Source of the DNA: Rhizobiales bacterium Ga0077545 | Lineage (GTDB): Bacteria; Pseudomonadota; Alphaproteobacteria; Rhizobiales; Methylopilaceae | Assembly: GCA_001464335.1 (NCBI GenBank) | Contig: LNEV01000005.1 | Coordinates: 62,001 to 126,000 of the forward strand | Reading direction: 5' to 3' | Length of the DNA stretch: 64,000 nucleotides | In this document: positions 26,849-34,461 of the stretch, piece after piece | Layout: every line of letters starts with the position of its first letter | How positions within the stretch are numbered: the first letter of the stretch is position 1 | Translations under genes and position numbers: made by a program | Notes under the pieces: generated by a model | Told to the model about the DNA's origin: nothing | Database searches by the model: none | The model's input: only the letters and a program-made list of their open reading frames with translations

Positions 26849-26865
26849 CAAGCTATTCAAGCTAT
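26849..26865. promoter_or_regulatory. Direct repeat upstream of the EhuA-like gene
   Basis: CAAGCTAT occurs twice, at 26849-26856 and 26858-26865, with a 9-base offset, in an AT-rich stretch 69-85 bases before the ATPase start. Tandem half-sites like this suit a regulator binding site; the LysR protein encoded next to it is the obvious candidate. Confidence 0.4.
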
Positions 26866-26878
26866 ACTTTAGCCTTCA

Positions 26879-27802
26879 TCAAACTTTCACGCCAAAGCGC
26901 TCGCGTACCGGCTGGGCGTCCACGGTCGCCGCATCCATCAATGACAAGAAAGTCGTAAAGGCGGACGCCATCTTGGCGGCACGCCGCGTGATCAGCATGT
27001 GGCGCGAGCTGTAGCTGAAATCGCGCGCCTCGATCATCCGCAACTGGCGCTTCTCCACCCAGTCCTGCGCGTAGTGATCTGGGAGAAAGCCGATATAGGC
27101 GCCGGTAAGCAGCAGAACGAGCATCCCCTCCATGCTGTGCACCGTCGCCGTGTAGGACGCAGGCGCGAAATTGGTGAGGTCGAACTGCTCCTGATAGCCG
27201 CGCAGCACGAATTGTTGCCGCACGATCTCTTCCGTTGAGACCTCTCCCGGTCCGCGATCGAAGAAGGCATGGCCGCGCCCGACATACAGATGATGGGTTT
27301 CCTTCAGCACCGGCCGGAATTCGAGGCTGTTGATCTTGCGGACATAGGGAACCACCGCCCCGTGCAGATGCCCATTCAGCACCGCCTTTTCCAGTTCGAG
27401 CCGGGACGACACCACCAGTTCGACATGCACTTCGTGATCGAGTTCGTTGAACCGGTTCAGCGCCCGAACCAGCGGAAAATCGGGATGGGTGGTCAGGCAG
27501 TCGACCATTCCCAGAAGCAGCTTGCCGGCAAGGCGCTTGCGTAACGTCGCCATGCTGCCGGAGAAATCGTCGAGCTGGTTGAGGATGCGCTTTGTCTCTT
27601 CATAGGCGGTCCGCCCCCGGTCCGTGAGTTGGAACCCGCTGCGCCCCCGTTCGCACAGGCGGAAGCCGAGCCGCTTTTCGAGGTCCGACATGTGAAGACT
27701 GATGGTGGAGCTGCCGATGTTCAGCGTCGTCTGCGCCCCCGAATATCCACCCGCCTCGACCACTGCCGTAAACACACGCAGCAGCCGCAGATCCATGTCC
27801 AT
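26879..27802 (-). CDS. LysR family transcriptional regulator of the M24/M20 genes
   Basis: A 307-residue LysR regulator with the helix-turn-helix in the first 60 residues (AVVEAGGYSGAQTTLNIGSS, then SLHMSDLEKRLGFRLCERG) and an effector domain of normal length. It is divergent from the creatinase-like M24 gene, with only 135 bases between the starts, which contain a dyad at 27832-27857. It therefore very likely controls that operon and itself. ATG at 27802 is preferred over ATG at 27814 because LysR proteins begin close to DLRLLRVF. Confidence 0.9.
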   Translation of the reverse strand: MDMDLRLLRVFTAVVEAGGYSGAQTTLNIGSSTISLHMSDLEKRLGFRLCERGRSGFQLTDRGRTAYEETKRILNQLDDFSGSMATLRKRLAGKLLLGMVDCLTTHPDFPLVRALNRFNELDHEVHVELVVSSRLELEKAVLNGHLHGAVVPYVRKINSLEFRPVLKETHHLYVGRGHAFFDRGPGEVSTEEIVRQQFVLRGYQEQFDLTNFAPASYTATVHSMEGMLVLLLTGAYIGFLPDHYAQDWVEKRQLRMIEARDFSYSSRHMLITRRAAKMASAFTTFLSLMDAATVDAQPVRERFGVKV

Positions 27803-27831
27803 GATGCGCTTCATCGAGGCCCTCCAAGAGC

Positions 27832-27857
27832 CTCAGTTTGACATAGATCGAACTGAG
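27832..27857. promoter_or_regulatory. Dyad in the LysR/M24 divergent promoter
   Basis: CTCAGTT (27832-27838) and AACTGAG (27851-27857) form a perfect 7-base inverted repeat with a 12-base spacer. Size and position between divergent LysR and target genes fit a LysR recognition site. Confidence 0.5.
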
Positions 27858-27937
27858 CTCAAGAACATTCACATTTTTCTTGAAGCGAAGCCGATTGAAA
27901 ACAAGCTCCCGCCTTGCTGGGTTTCAAGGAGAAGAGG

Positions 27938-29206
27938 ATGGCTTTGCCACAGGACCGCGAGATTTTGAGCATCGCGGAACACACCGAACACGTCACGTTC
28001 CAGGCGACAACGCGCGCGAGCAAGACCGGCTACGAGCTGCCGATGATCGTGCACGACCGCCTCGCCTTCTCGCCGGAGGAATTTGTCCGGCGCTACGATC
28101 TCGTCCAGGCCTCCATGGAAGAAGCCGGCCTCGATGCGCTGCTGATCCGCGGCCCGGAAAACATCACCTATTTCATCGGTTACGAGACACCCGGCTATTA
28201 CCGCTACCACTGCATCGTGGTGCCGAAGAAGGGCGAGCCGGTTTTCCTGGTGCGCGATTTCGAATGGATCAACACGCCCGAATTCGCGTGGACCACGAAA
28301 TTCGTGAAGGTGTACGACTGGGATCACGCGCCGACCGTCACGGCCAATGTGCTGGCCCAGCTCGGCCTCAGCGACGGCAAGCGCGTCGGCGTCGAGAAGC
28401 AGAATTTCTTCTACACCGTCGACGAGCATGAAACGCTCGTGCGGGCAGCGCCGACGAACCAGTATGTGGACGCCACCGCGATCCTGTGGAACGCGCGCAT
28501 GATCAAATCGGCCGAAGAAGTCGACGTGATGAAGCGCTCCGCAGCCCTCGTCGACCAGGCGATGCTCGCGGGCTACGACGCGACACGTCCCGGCGCAACG
28601 GGCGATGCAATCAATGCCGAGGTGAACCGCACTCTGTTCGCCAATGGCGGTGAATATATGGGCCTTCCGCCCTTCGTACTGGCCAGCGAACGCAGCTGCC
28701 TGCCCCACCAGACCGGCGGCAAGAACGCCCTCGCCGCCGACGATCTGATGTATTTCGAGATCTCCGCCTCGCAGCGTCGCTACACCGCCGCTTTGATGCG
28801 CACGATCTTTGTCGGCAAGCCGAAGGACGAATGGCTGCGCGCCGCGCAGGCCTGCATCGACAGCGTCAGCGCCGCGCTCGAATTCATCAAGCCGGGCGTG
28901 ACCTCGCACGATGCGGACACCGCTGCGCGAGCGGTGACGACCAAAGCCGGCTTTGCCGATTACCACCGCAACCGCCTCGGCTACAGCATCGGCATCAGCT
29001 ATCCGCCGGACTGGGGCGAGGGCGAGATCATCTCGCTGCAACAGAACGAGCCGCGCGTGCTTCAGCCGGGCATGACCTTCCACATGCCGCCTCTGTGCCT
29101 GAAATACCGCGAATTCGGCATCGGCTTCTCCGAGAGCATCCTCGTCACCGAAACGGGTTGCGAGCGCTTTTCGAAGCTTCCGCGCGAAATCGTCATCAAG
29201 TCTTGA
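27938..29206 (+). CDS. Creatinase/EutD-like M24 family hydrolase without metal ligands
   Basis: A 422-residue pita-bread-fold protein of family M24, with a creatinase-type N-domain (about 45-180) and a C-domain (about 190-420). The five metal ligands of Xaa-Pro peptidases are nearly all replaced: Glu274 for the first Asp, Ala285 for the second, Tyr349 for His and Pro384 for the first Glu; only Glu399 remains. His257 in LPHQTGG fits the catalytic His of creatinase. Creatinase and the ectoine hydrolase EutD/DoeA are known metal-free members, so it probably opens a C-N bond in an amidine or cyclic compound. Start chosen by AAGGAG 7-12 bases upstream. Confidence 0.85.
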   Translation: MALPQDREILSIAEHTEHVTFQATTRASKTGYELPMIVHDRLAFSPEEFVRRYDLVQASMEEAGLDALLIRGPENITYFIGYETPGYYRYHCIVVPKKGEPVFLVRDFEWINTPEFAWTTKFVKVYDWDHAPTVTANVLAQLGLSDGKRVGVEKQNFFYTVDEHETLVRAAPTNQYVDATAILWNARMIKSAEEVDVMKRSAALVDQAMLAGYDATRPGATGDAINAEVNRTLFANGGEYMGLPPFVLASERSCLPHQTGGKNALAADDLMYFEISASQRRYTAALMRTIFVGKPKDEWLRAAQACIDSVSAALEFIKPGVTSHDADTAARAVTTKAGFADYHRNRLGYSIGISYPPDWGEGEIISLQQNEPRVLQPGMTFHMPPLCLKYREFGIGFSESILVTETGCERFSKLPREIVIKS

Positions 29207-29211
29207 CGCAT

Positions 29212-30459
29212 ATGGCCAGAGATCTTCGGGCTTTCCTGAACGGCGCACGCCTTCTGGGCGATCTCGAAGCTCTGGCCAAATTCGGCGCCTTGCCCGAAGG
29301 CGGGATATCGCGTCCCGCCTTCTCACCTGCCTTCCAGGACGCCGCCGACTGGCTGATCCAGCGCATGGAAGAGGCAGGTCTGTCGGTGCGTATTGACGCT
29401 GCCGGCAACATCATAGGCCGCATGGGCCCTCCCGGCCCGGCCATCGTCTGCGGCTCCCACATCGACACCGTTCCCGGCGGCGGCCATCTCGACGGCGCGC
29501 TGGGCGTCCTCGCGGGGCTCGAATGCGCCCGCGCTTTGTCCGAGGCGGCGATACCCCTTGCGCACGCGCTTGAAATCATCGCTTTCGCGGACGAGGAAGG
29601 CGCCTATGTCAGCCTGTTCGGCTCGCGCGCCATGATGGGCGAGCTGACCCCGAACATTCTCCAAAGCACAAATTTCCTGACACTGTCCGTCGAGATGGCG
29701 GCAGTCGGCTTCCAGACCGCGCGCCTCGCGGAAGCGCATCGGGACCCGTCCGAAATCGCAGCCTATCTCGAACTGCACATCGAGCAGGGTCCGGTTCTCG
29801 AAGACGCCGGGCTCAAGGTCGGTGTCGTCGATTCCATCGTCGGCATGGACCTCGTCCGCTACCGCTTCATCGGCGAGGCCCGCCACGCAGGTTCGACGCC
29901 GATGAATGTGCGGCGCGATGCCGTGCGCGGCGCATGCGATGCCGTCAGCACAGCGTTTGAGAACATGGAGGCCGAAGGGGCTTCCGCGTCCGGCCGCATG
30001 ACGTTCGGCAATATCCGCGTTCTGCCGGGGGCAAGCAATGTCGTTCCCAGCGAGGCCATCGTGACGAGTGAGGTGCGCGCCGGCTCCGCAGGCGATCTTC
30101 AGCGTTTGCGCAGCCTCGTCGATGCGGCTTTCGGCGGCGCCGCCCGCCGCAACAATCTGGCGCTCCACGAGGACAGCCCCGAGCTCGACGAAGCAGCGCC
30201 CCTGACGCCGCGCATCATCGAGACCATCACGCAGGTCGCGGACGCGATCGGCACCCCCGTTCTGCGCATGCCCTCCGGCGCCTGTCACGATGCACAGATT
30301 TTCGCGCGCAAGGTACCGACAGGCATGATCTTCGTGGCAAGCCGGGGCGGCGTCAGCCATCACCCGGACGAATTTTCGGACGCCGACGCGATCATCGCCG
30401 GGGCGGGACTTCTTCTGTGTTCGTTGGGCGAACTTCTGTCCGGCGGGACACGTTCGTGA
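29212..30459 (+). CDS. M20 family Zn-dependent amidohydrolase (N-carbamoyl amino acid hydrolase/allantoate type)
   Basis: A 415-residue enzyme of the AmaB/HyuC/allantoate amidohydrolase branch. Metal and catalytic residues are present: His83 in GSHIDTVPGGGHLDG, Asp94, Glu128-Glu129 in AFADEEG, His189 in LELHIEQG, and a C-terminal His in GGVSHHPDEFSD. It would cleave an N-carbamoyl or N-acyl group from an amino acid. The gene starts 5 bases after the M24 stop, so the two act in series; in ectoine clusters this second step is done by EutE/DoeB, an unrelated M14-like deacetylase. Confidence 0.9.
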   Translation: MARDLRAFLNGARLLGDLEALAKFGALPEGGISRPAFSPAFQDAADWLIQRMEEAGLSVRIDAAGNIIGRMGPPGPAIVCGSHIDTVPGGGHLDGALGVLAGLECARALSEAAIPLAHALEIIAFADEEGAYVSLFGSRAMMGELTPNILQSTNFLTLSVEMAAVGFQTARLAEAHRDPSEIAAYLELHIEQGPVLEDAGLKVGVVDSIVGMDLVRYRFIGEARHAGSTPMNVRRDAVRGACDAVSTAFENMEAEGASASGRMTFGNIRVLPGASNVVPSEAIVTSEVRAGSAGDLQRLRSLVDAAFGGAARRNNLALHEDSPELDEAAPLTPRIIETITQVADAIGTPVLRMPSGACHDAQIFARKVPTGMIFVASRGGVSHHPDEFSDADAIIAGAGLLLCSLGELLSGGTRS

Positions 30460-31361
30460 GCGCTCCCGGTTCGGGTCTCACCGCGCGCGATTTCATCTAC
30501 GCGCTCATTTTCCCCACCGTCATGGCGGCGGGTTTCGTTGCTTCGAAGACGGTGCTGGACGTTCTGCCGCCGGTTCTGCTGTCGGCATTGCGGCACACCA
30601 TCGCCGCAGCAATCCTCGTCTGGTTCGTTTCGCCGCCTTACGGGGTGATGCTGCGGCTGTTCTGGATCACCTTCATCGGTGCGACGGTTCACTTCAGCCT
30701 CATCTATGCGGGAATCGCCCGCCTCGACGTCACGACAGCGGTGCTCCTGGTCCAGAGCGAAGTGCCGTTTGCGATGATCATAGCGGCTTTCGTTACACGC
30801 CGCATGCCGACTTACGCGCAGATCATCGGCACGGTGCTGGGCCTCATCGGCGCGCTCATCGTGTTCGGGACGCCCGCGGTGCGCGGTGAGTACGGCGCCG
30901 CTTTCATGCTTCTGTTCGGCTCGCTTGCGTGGGCCATTAGCCAGAACATGATCCCGGGCCTTCGCAATATCGGACCCTTCCAACTCGCGACATGGCTTGC
31001 GGTCTTTGCCATGCTGCAGCTCTGGCCTCTGTCGATCGCGCTTGAAGGAAATCCCCTTCCCTATCTCGCAAAGCTCGACCTCCAGGACTTCGGGGCGCTG
31101 CTGCTCGTCGGCATCGGGCCCACCATCATCGGCTATGGCCTTTGGTGTCTTCTGATCGGGCGTCACGGCATCGTGAAACTCGCGCCCTTCCTGCTGACGA
31201 TACCCATCATCGCCATCGGCCTTGGCGTTTTCCTCCTCGGCGAAAAACTCACCCCGATGATGATCGCCGGAGGCGTGATAACGCTCGTGGGCGTCGCGCT
31301 CACGCTGGAGCGCATCCCGACACGCAGCCTCGAAAAAACGATCGGAAGCAAGGACGCCTGA
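30456..31361 (+). CDS. EamA/DMT family transporter
   Basis: A 301-residue membrane protein with ten predicted helices in two EamA repeats (first about residues 10-135, second about 150-285, ending GGVITLVGVALTLERIP). The GTG at 30456 overlaps the M20 stop by 4 bases (GTGA), fixing the start and coupling it to the hydrolase. DMT proteins are mostly exporters or uptake carriers for amino acids and metabolites; here it may remove an intermediate or by-product of the M24/M20 reactions. Confidence 0.88.
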   Translation: MSAPGSGLTARDFIYALIFPTVMAAGFVASKTVLDVLPPVLLSALRHTIAAAILVWFVSPPYGVMLRLFWITFIGATVHFSLIYAGIARLDVTTAVLLVQSEVPFAMIIAAFVTRRMPTYAQIIGTVLGLIGALIVFGTPAVRGEYGAAFMLLFGSLAWAISQNMIPGLRNIGPFQLATWLAVFAMLQLWPLSIALEGNPLPYLAKLDLQDFGALLLVGIGPTIIGYGLWCLLIGRHGIVKLAPFLLTIPIIAIGLGVFLLGEKLTPMMIAGGVITLVGVALTLERIPTRSLEKTIGSKDA

Positions 31362-31405
31362 ATCCGGTTTCCTTGATCAGGGACGAAACGAAGCTTGGGA
31401 AGTTT

Positions 31406-31426
31406 GGATGTACCCAAAGTAAATCC
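31406..31426. promoter_or_regulatory. 21-base imperfect palindrome before the AMDase-like gene
   Basis: GGATGTAC (31406-31413) and GTAAATCC (31419-31426) are inverted repeats with 7 of 8 matching bases around CCAAA. It lies 34 bases before the start at 31460. Part of it matches, 13 of 14 bases on the other strand, the divergent promoter at 24162-24175, suggesting a common regulator for the racemase-fold genes. Confidence 0.45.
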
Positions 31427-31459
31427 GCTTCCTAGAATGCAGACACAAAGCGAGGAGCC

Positions 31460-32188
31460 ATGAAAGATTATTGCGGTTGGCGCGCACGCATCGGGGTCAT
31501 CTACATGGCCTCCAGCATCGTGATGGAGCCCGAATTCAATGCGATGGCTCCGGAGGGCGTGTCGGTGCATGTGGACCGCATCATCCTTCCGAAAGTGACG
31601 CTGGAAGGCCTGGAAACCATGATGGAGGGCGATGAGGTTCTGCGCTGCACCTCGTTTCTGGCCGCAGCACCGCTCGACGTCATCGTATTCGGCGGCACCA
31701 GCGCAACCTTCATGCATGGCCGCGGCTGGGACGAAGTCGTCATGAAGCGGATGCGCGAGGTGTCAAACGGCATCCCCGTCACGACAACCTCGACCGCCTC
31801 CCTCGCCGCCCTTCAAAGCTTCGGCAAGAAGAAGATTTCGATCGTCACGCCCTATCTGGACGAAATCACCGAGCGCGCAGCGCGCTTCTTCTCCGAGAAC
31901 GGATTCGAGGTGCTCTCCTGGGCGGGCATGAACATCGATGAGGACCACGCGATCGGAAACGTGCCTCTCGAGGACGTCTACCGTTTCGCCAAGGAAAATT
32001 GCCATCCGGAAGCGGAGGCATTGTTCATGAGCTGTACGAACTGGCGCACCGTCGGTGCCATCGAAGCGCTTGAACAGGATCTCGGGATTCCCGTTGCCAG
32101 CGCCATACAAAGTTCGTTCTGGCAGAGCCTGCGCATCGCCGGGATCAAGGATCCCTGCCCCGGTTTTGGCAGTCTTTTCCGGACGTGA
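31460..32188 (+). CDS. Asp/Glu racemase-fold protein, arylmalonate-decarboxylase type
   Basis: A 242-residue member of the Asp/Glu racemase superfamily. The first cysteine is replaced by Gly79 in VFGGTSATFMHG, the second is kept (Cys192 in LFMSCTNWRTVGA). This is the arrangement of arylmalonate decarboxylase (Gly74 and Cys188 in the Bordetella enzyme), which uses a single Cys to protonate an enediolate. A decarboxylase or a related one-base reaction is thus likely. GAGGAG is 6 bases upstream of the ATG. An EhuB-like gene follows 31 bases after the stop. Confidence 0.85.
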   Translation: MKDYCGWRARIGVIYMASSIVMEPEFNAMAPEGVSVHVDRIILPKVTLEGLETMMEGDEVLRCTSFLAAAPLDVIVFGGTSATFMHGRGWDEVVMKRMREVSNGIPVTTTSTASLAALQSFGKKKISIVTPYLDEITERAARFFSENGFEVLSWAGMNIDEDHAIGNVPLEDVYRFAKENCHPEAEALFMSCTNWRTVGAIEALEQDLGIPVASAIQSSFWQSLRIAGIKDPCPGFGSLFRT

Positions 32189-32219
32189 GTTGAGTTTATA
32201 CATACAGCGGAGAGGCATG

Positions 32220-33053
32220 ATGTCGATGATGAAGAACCTTTTTGTAGGGGCGTTCCTCGCCGCAAGCGTCACGGCTGCAGCCGCGCAGACGACCGTCGAT
32301 GATCTGAAAAAACAAGGTTATGCGCGTCTTGCTGTTGCAAACGAGCCGCCGATCACCGAAGTGAAGCCGGACGGCACGGTGACGGGCGGCGCCGTGGAGA
32401 TCGCGCGCGCGACACTCAAATTGATGGGCGTGGACGATGTAACGGCCGTCGTCAGCCCCTTCGGCGGCATGATTCCCGGCCTCCAGGCCAGCCGCTTCGA
32501 CATGATCACCGCAGGCATGTTCATGCGTCCGGAGCGGTGTCAGGCGATCCTGTTCTCGGAACCGGACATCTGCGACGCGCAGGGCATTCTCACCACCAAG
32601 GAAAACGCCGATAAGCTGAAATCCTACGCCGACATCGTCTCGGCGGGCGTCAAGATCGGCATCATCCCGGGCAGCCACGGTCAGCGAGAAGCGCGCGCCG
32701 CCGGCTTGCAGGATGCGGTCGTCACGCCAGTTCCCGACATTCAGGCCGGCCTCAAGCTTCTGCAGGACAAGCGCATCGACGCCTATCTTCTTCCCGGCAT
32801 GAGCCTCACAGACCTCAAGAAGAAAGCAAATGACGACAACCTCGTCGTCGTCGCCCCGCTGGGCGGCTCCAAGGTCTCCTGCGCCGGCGCAGGCTTCCGC
32901 AAGGAGGATGTCGCGTTGCGCGATGCGTATGATGCGGCGCTCAAGCAGTTGAAGGATTCCGGCGAGTTCGCAAAGATCCTTGAAGGGTTCGGCATGAACC
33001 CCCAGCTCGCGCTTTCGACCAACCGTGCCAAGCTGTGTGAAGCCGCAAACTGA
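32220..33053 (+). CDS. EhuB-like ABC transporter substrate-binding protein (second system)
   Basis: A 277-residue periplasmic binding protein with a signal peptide ending AAAAQ. It matches the ectoine/hydroxyectoine protein EhuB over its whole length: VANEPPITEVKPDGTVTGG, PFGGMIPGLQASRFDMI, MRPERCQAILFSEPDICDAQ. It is the closer of the two binding proteins in this window to EhuB. The start could also be 32217 (ATGATG); 32220 gives better spacing from GGAG. A strong hairpin and two permease genes follow; no ATPase gene is present on this side. Confidence 0.9.
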   Translation: MSMMKNLFVGAFLAASVTAAAAQTTVDDLKKQGYARLAVANEPPITEVKPDGTVTGGAVEIARATLKLMGVDDVTAVVSPFGGMIPGLQASRFDMITAGMFMRPERCQAILFSEPDICDAQGILTTKENADKLKSYADIVSAGVKIGIIPGSHGQREARAAGLQDAVVTPVPDIQAGLKLLQDKRIDAYLLPGMSLTDLKKKANDDNLVVVAPLGGSKVSCAGAGFRKEDVALRDAYDAALKQLKDSGEFAKILEGFGMNPQLALSTNRAKLCEAAN

Positions 33054-33061
33054 ACCGACGA

Positions 33062-33087
33062 GCGCTGGCCGGTAAACCGGCCAGCGC
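33062..33087. terminator. Intercistronic hairpin after the EhuB-like gene
   Basis: GCGCTGGCCGGT and ACCGGCCAGCGC form a perfect 12-base arm pair around AA, 9 bases after the binding-protein stop and 25 bases before the first permease. There is no U-run. Such stems protect the upstream message and thin out transcription into permease genes. Confidence 0.75.
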
Positions 33088-33111
33088 CATACAGGCAGAG
33101 GCCCGGACACG

Positions 33112-33768
33112 ATGGACTTATCCTCCGGCTACGGAGAATTCATCCTTTTCGGGCTTGGAGTGACGGTTTCCGTCACCCTGCTCGGAAGCCTCGTTGCTCT
33201 GGCTGCCGCGTTTGCTGCGGGCCTCGGCCGCCTCTCGCGCTTCACAGCCGTCCGTTTTCTCGCAGGTCTTTACATCGAGGTGTTCCGCAGCACCTCGTTC
33301 ATCGTCCAGCTCTTCTTCATTTATTTCGCACTGCCGCTTTTCGGTGTGACCTTGCCGGCCTTTCCGGTCGCGGTCGTCGTGCTCGGCCTGAATGTCGGAA
33401 GTTTCGGGGCCGAGGTCGTCCGCGGCGCTCTTCTCAGCGTACCCCGGCCCCTGATCGAGGCGGCAACCGCGCTCAATTACACGCCTTGGCAACGCTTTCG
33501 TCACGTAAGTCTGCCCAATGCCCTTCCGCGCATGATCGCGCCCTTCAGCAATTTGTGTGTCGATCTGCTGAAAACCTCTTCGGTCGTCTCGCTGATCTCG
33601 CTGTCGGAGGTCACGTTCCGCGCCCAAATCGTGCGCGCCCAGACAGGTGACACGCTCGGTCCGTTCCTGACCATCCTCGTCCTGTATTATGTCTGCGCCA
33701 CGATCATCGAATGGATATTCCGGATGTTTGAGCGTTCGGCCAACCCGGCGGGGAAGATCGCCCGATGA
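33112..33768 (+). CDS. Polar amino acid ABC transporter permease, EhuC-like
   Basis: A 218-residue HisMQ-family permease with about five helices and the EAA loop RPLIEAATALNYTPWQRFRH. It forms the channel with the next gene product; its stop overlaps that start by 4 bases. The binding protein is the EhuB-like one 58 bases upstream. Since no ATPase gene lies in this operon, the EhuA-like ATPase at 25992-26780 may be shared. Confidence 0.92.
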   Translation: MDLSSGYGEFILFGLGVTVSVTLLGSLVALAAAFAAGLGRLSRFTAVRFLAGLYIEVFRSTSFIVQLFFIYFALPLFGVTLPAFPVAVVVLGLNVGSFGAEVVRGALLSVPRPLIEAATALNYTPWQRFRHVSLPNALPRMIAPFSNLCVDLLKTSSVVSLISLSEVTFRAQIVRAQTGDTLGPFLTILVLYYVCATIIEWIFRMFERSANPAGKIAR

Positions 33769-34436
33769 GCTGGAGCACGGAATTCTTCTGGCAGTGCGTC
33801 CCGATTGTCCTCGCCGCCCTGCCCGAAAATCTCATCGCGACTTTGTTCGCATCCGTGGTCGCGCTCGTCGTCGGGCTCATCTTCGCCCTGATGGAGCGCA
33901 GCCGCTACAAAGTGCTGTCCCACGGCACGCGCCTTCTGGTCGGCTTCATCCGCCGTACCCCGATCCTCGTCCAGCTGTACTTTCTGTTCTACGTCCTGCC
34001 GGATATGGGTATCTATCTGTCGGCCATGGCCGCAGGCGTGATCGGCCTTGGTCTGCACAACTCGGCCTATATCAGTGAAGTCTACCGCGTCGGCATCGAC
34101 AGCATCGATCGCGGTCAGTGGGATGCCGCCACGGCGCTCAATCTTCCGAAGAGCTATTTCTGGCGCTCGATCATTCTGCCTCAGGCGGTGCCCCCGATGC
34201 TCCCGGCGCTCGGCAATTACATCGTGATCATCTTCAAGGAAACGGCGCTTCTGAGTGTCATCACCGTCTACAATGTAATGTCCGCCGCCCAGACGCTCGG
34301 ATCGGAGCATTACCGCTATCTCGAACCGATGACGCTTGTCGCCGTCATCTTCCTGGTCCTCTGCTATCCCGCGATGCATGCTCTCCGGCTGCTGGAACGG
34401 CACCTCGCGCGCTCACCGCGCTTCGTGCGCGCCTGA
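33765..34436 (+). CDS. Polar amino acid ABC transporter permease, EhuD-like
   Basis: A 223-residue permease with the EAA loop GQWDAATALNLPKSYFWRSI and helices typical of EhuD. It ends the plus-strand operon M24-M20-EamA-AMDase-like-EhuB-EhuC-EhuD and converges with the GntR gene. It is homologous to 21964-22629, so the window holds two sets of Ehu-like permeases. Confidence 0.92.
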   Translation: MSWSTEFFWQCVPIVLAALPENLIATLFASVVALVVGLIFALMERSRYKVLSHGTRLLVGFIRRTPILVQLYFLFYVLPDMGIYLSAMAAGVIGLGLHNSAYISEVYRVGIDSIDRGQWDAATALNLPKSYFWRSIILPQAVPPMLPALGNYIVIIFKETALLSVITVYNVMSAAQTLGSEHYRYLEPMTLVAVIFLVLCYPAMHALRLLERHLARSPRFVRA

Positions 34437-34441
34437 GGCCC

Positions 34442-34456
34442 GCCGCGTCGCGCGGC
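34442..34456. terminator. Hairpin between convergent permease and GntR genes
   Basis: GCCGCG and CGCGGC pair around TCG in the 25-base gap between the stops at 34436 and 34462. Short but GC-only; a shared terminator candidate without U-run. Confidence 0.4.
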
Positions 34457-34461
34457 CGTTC

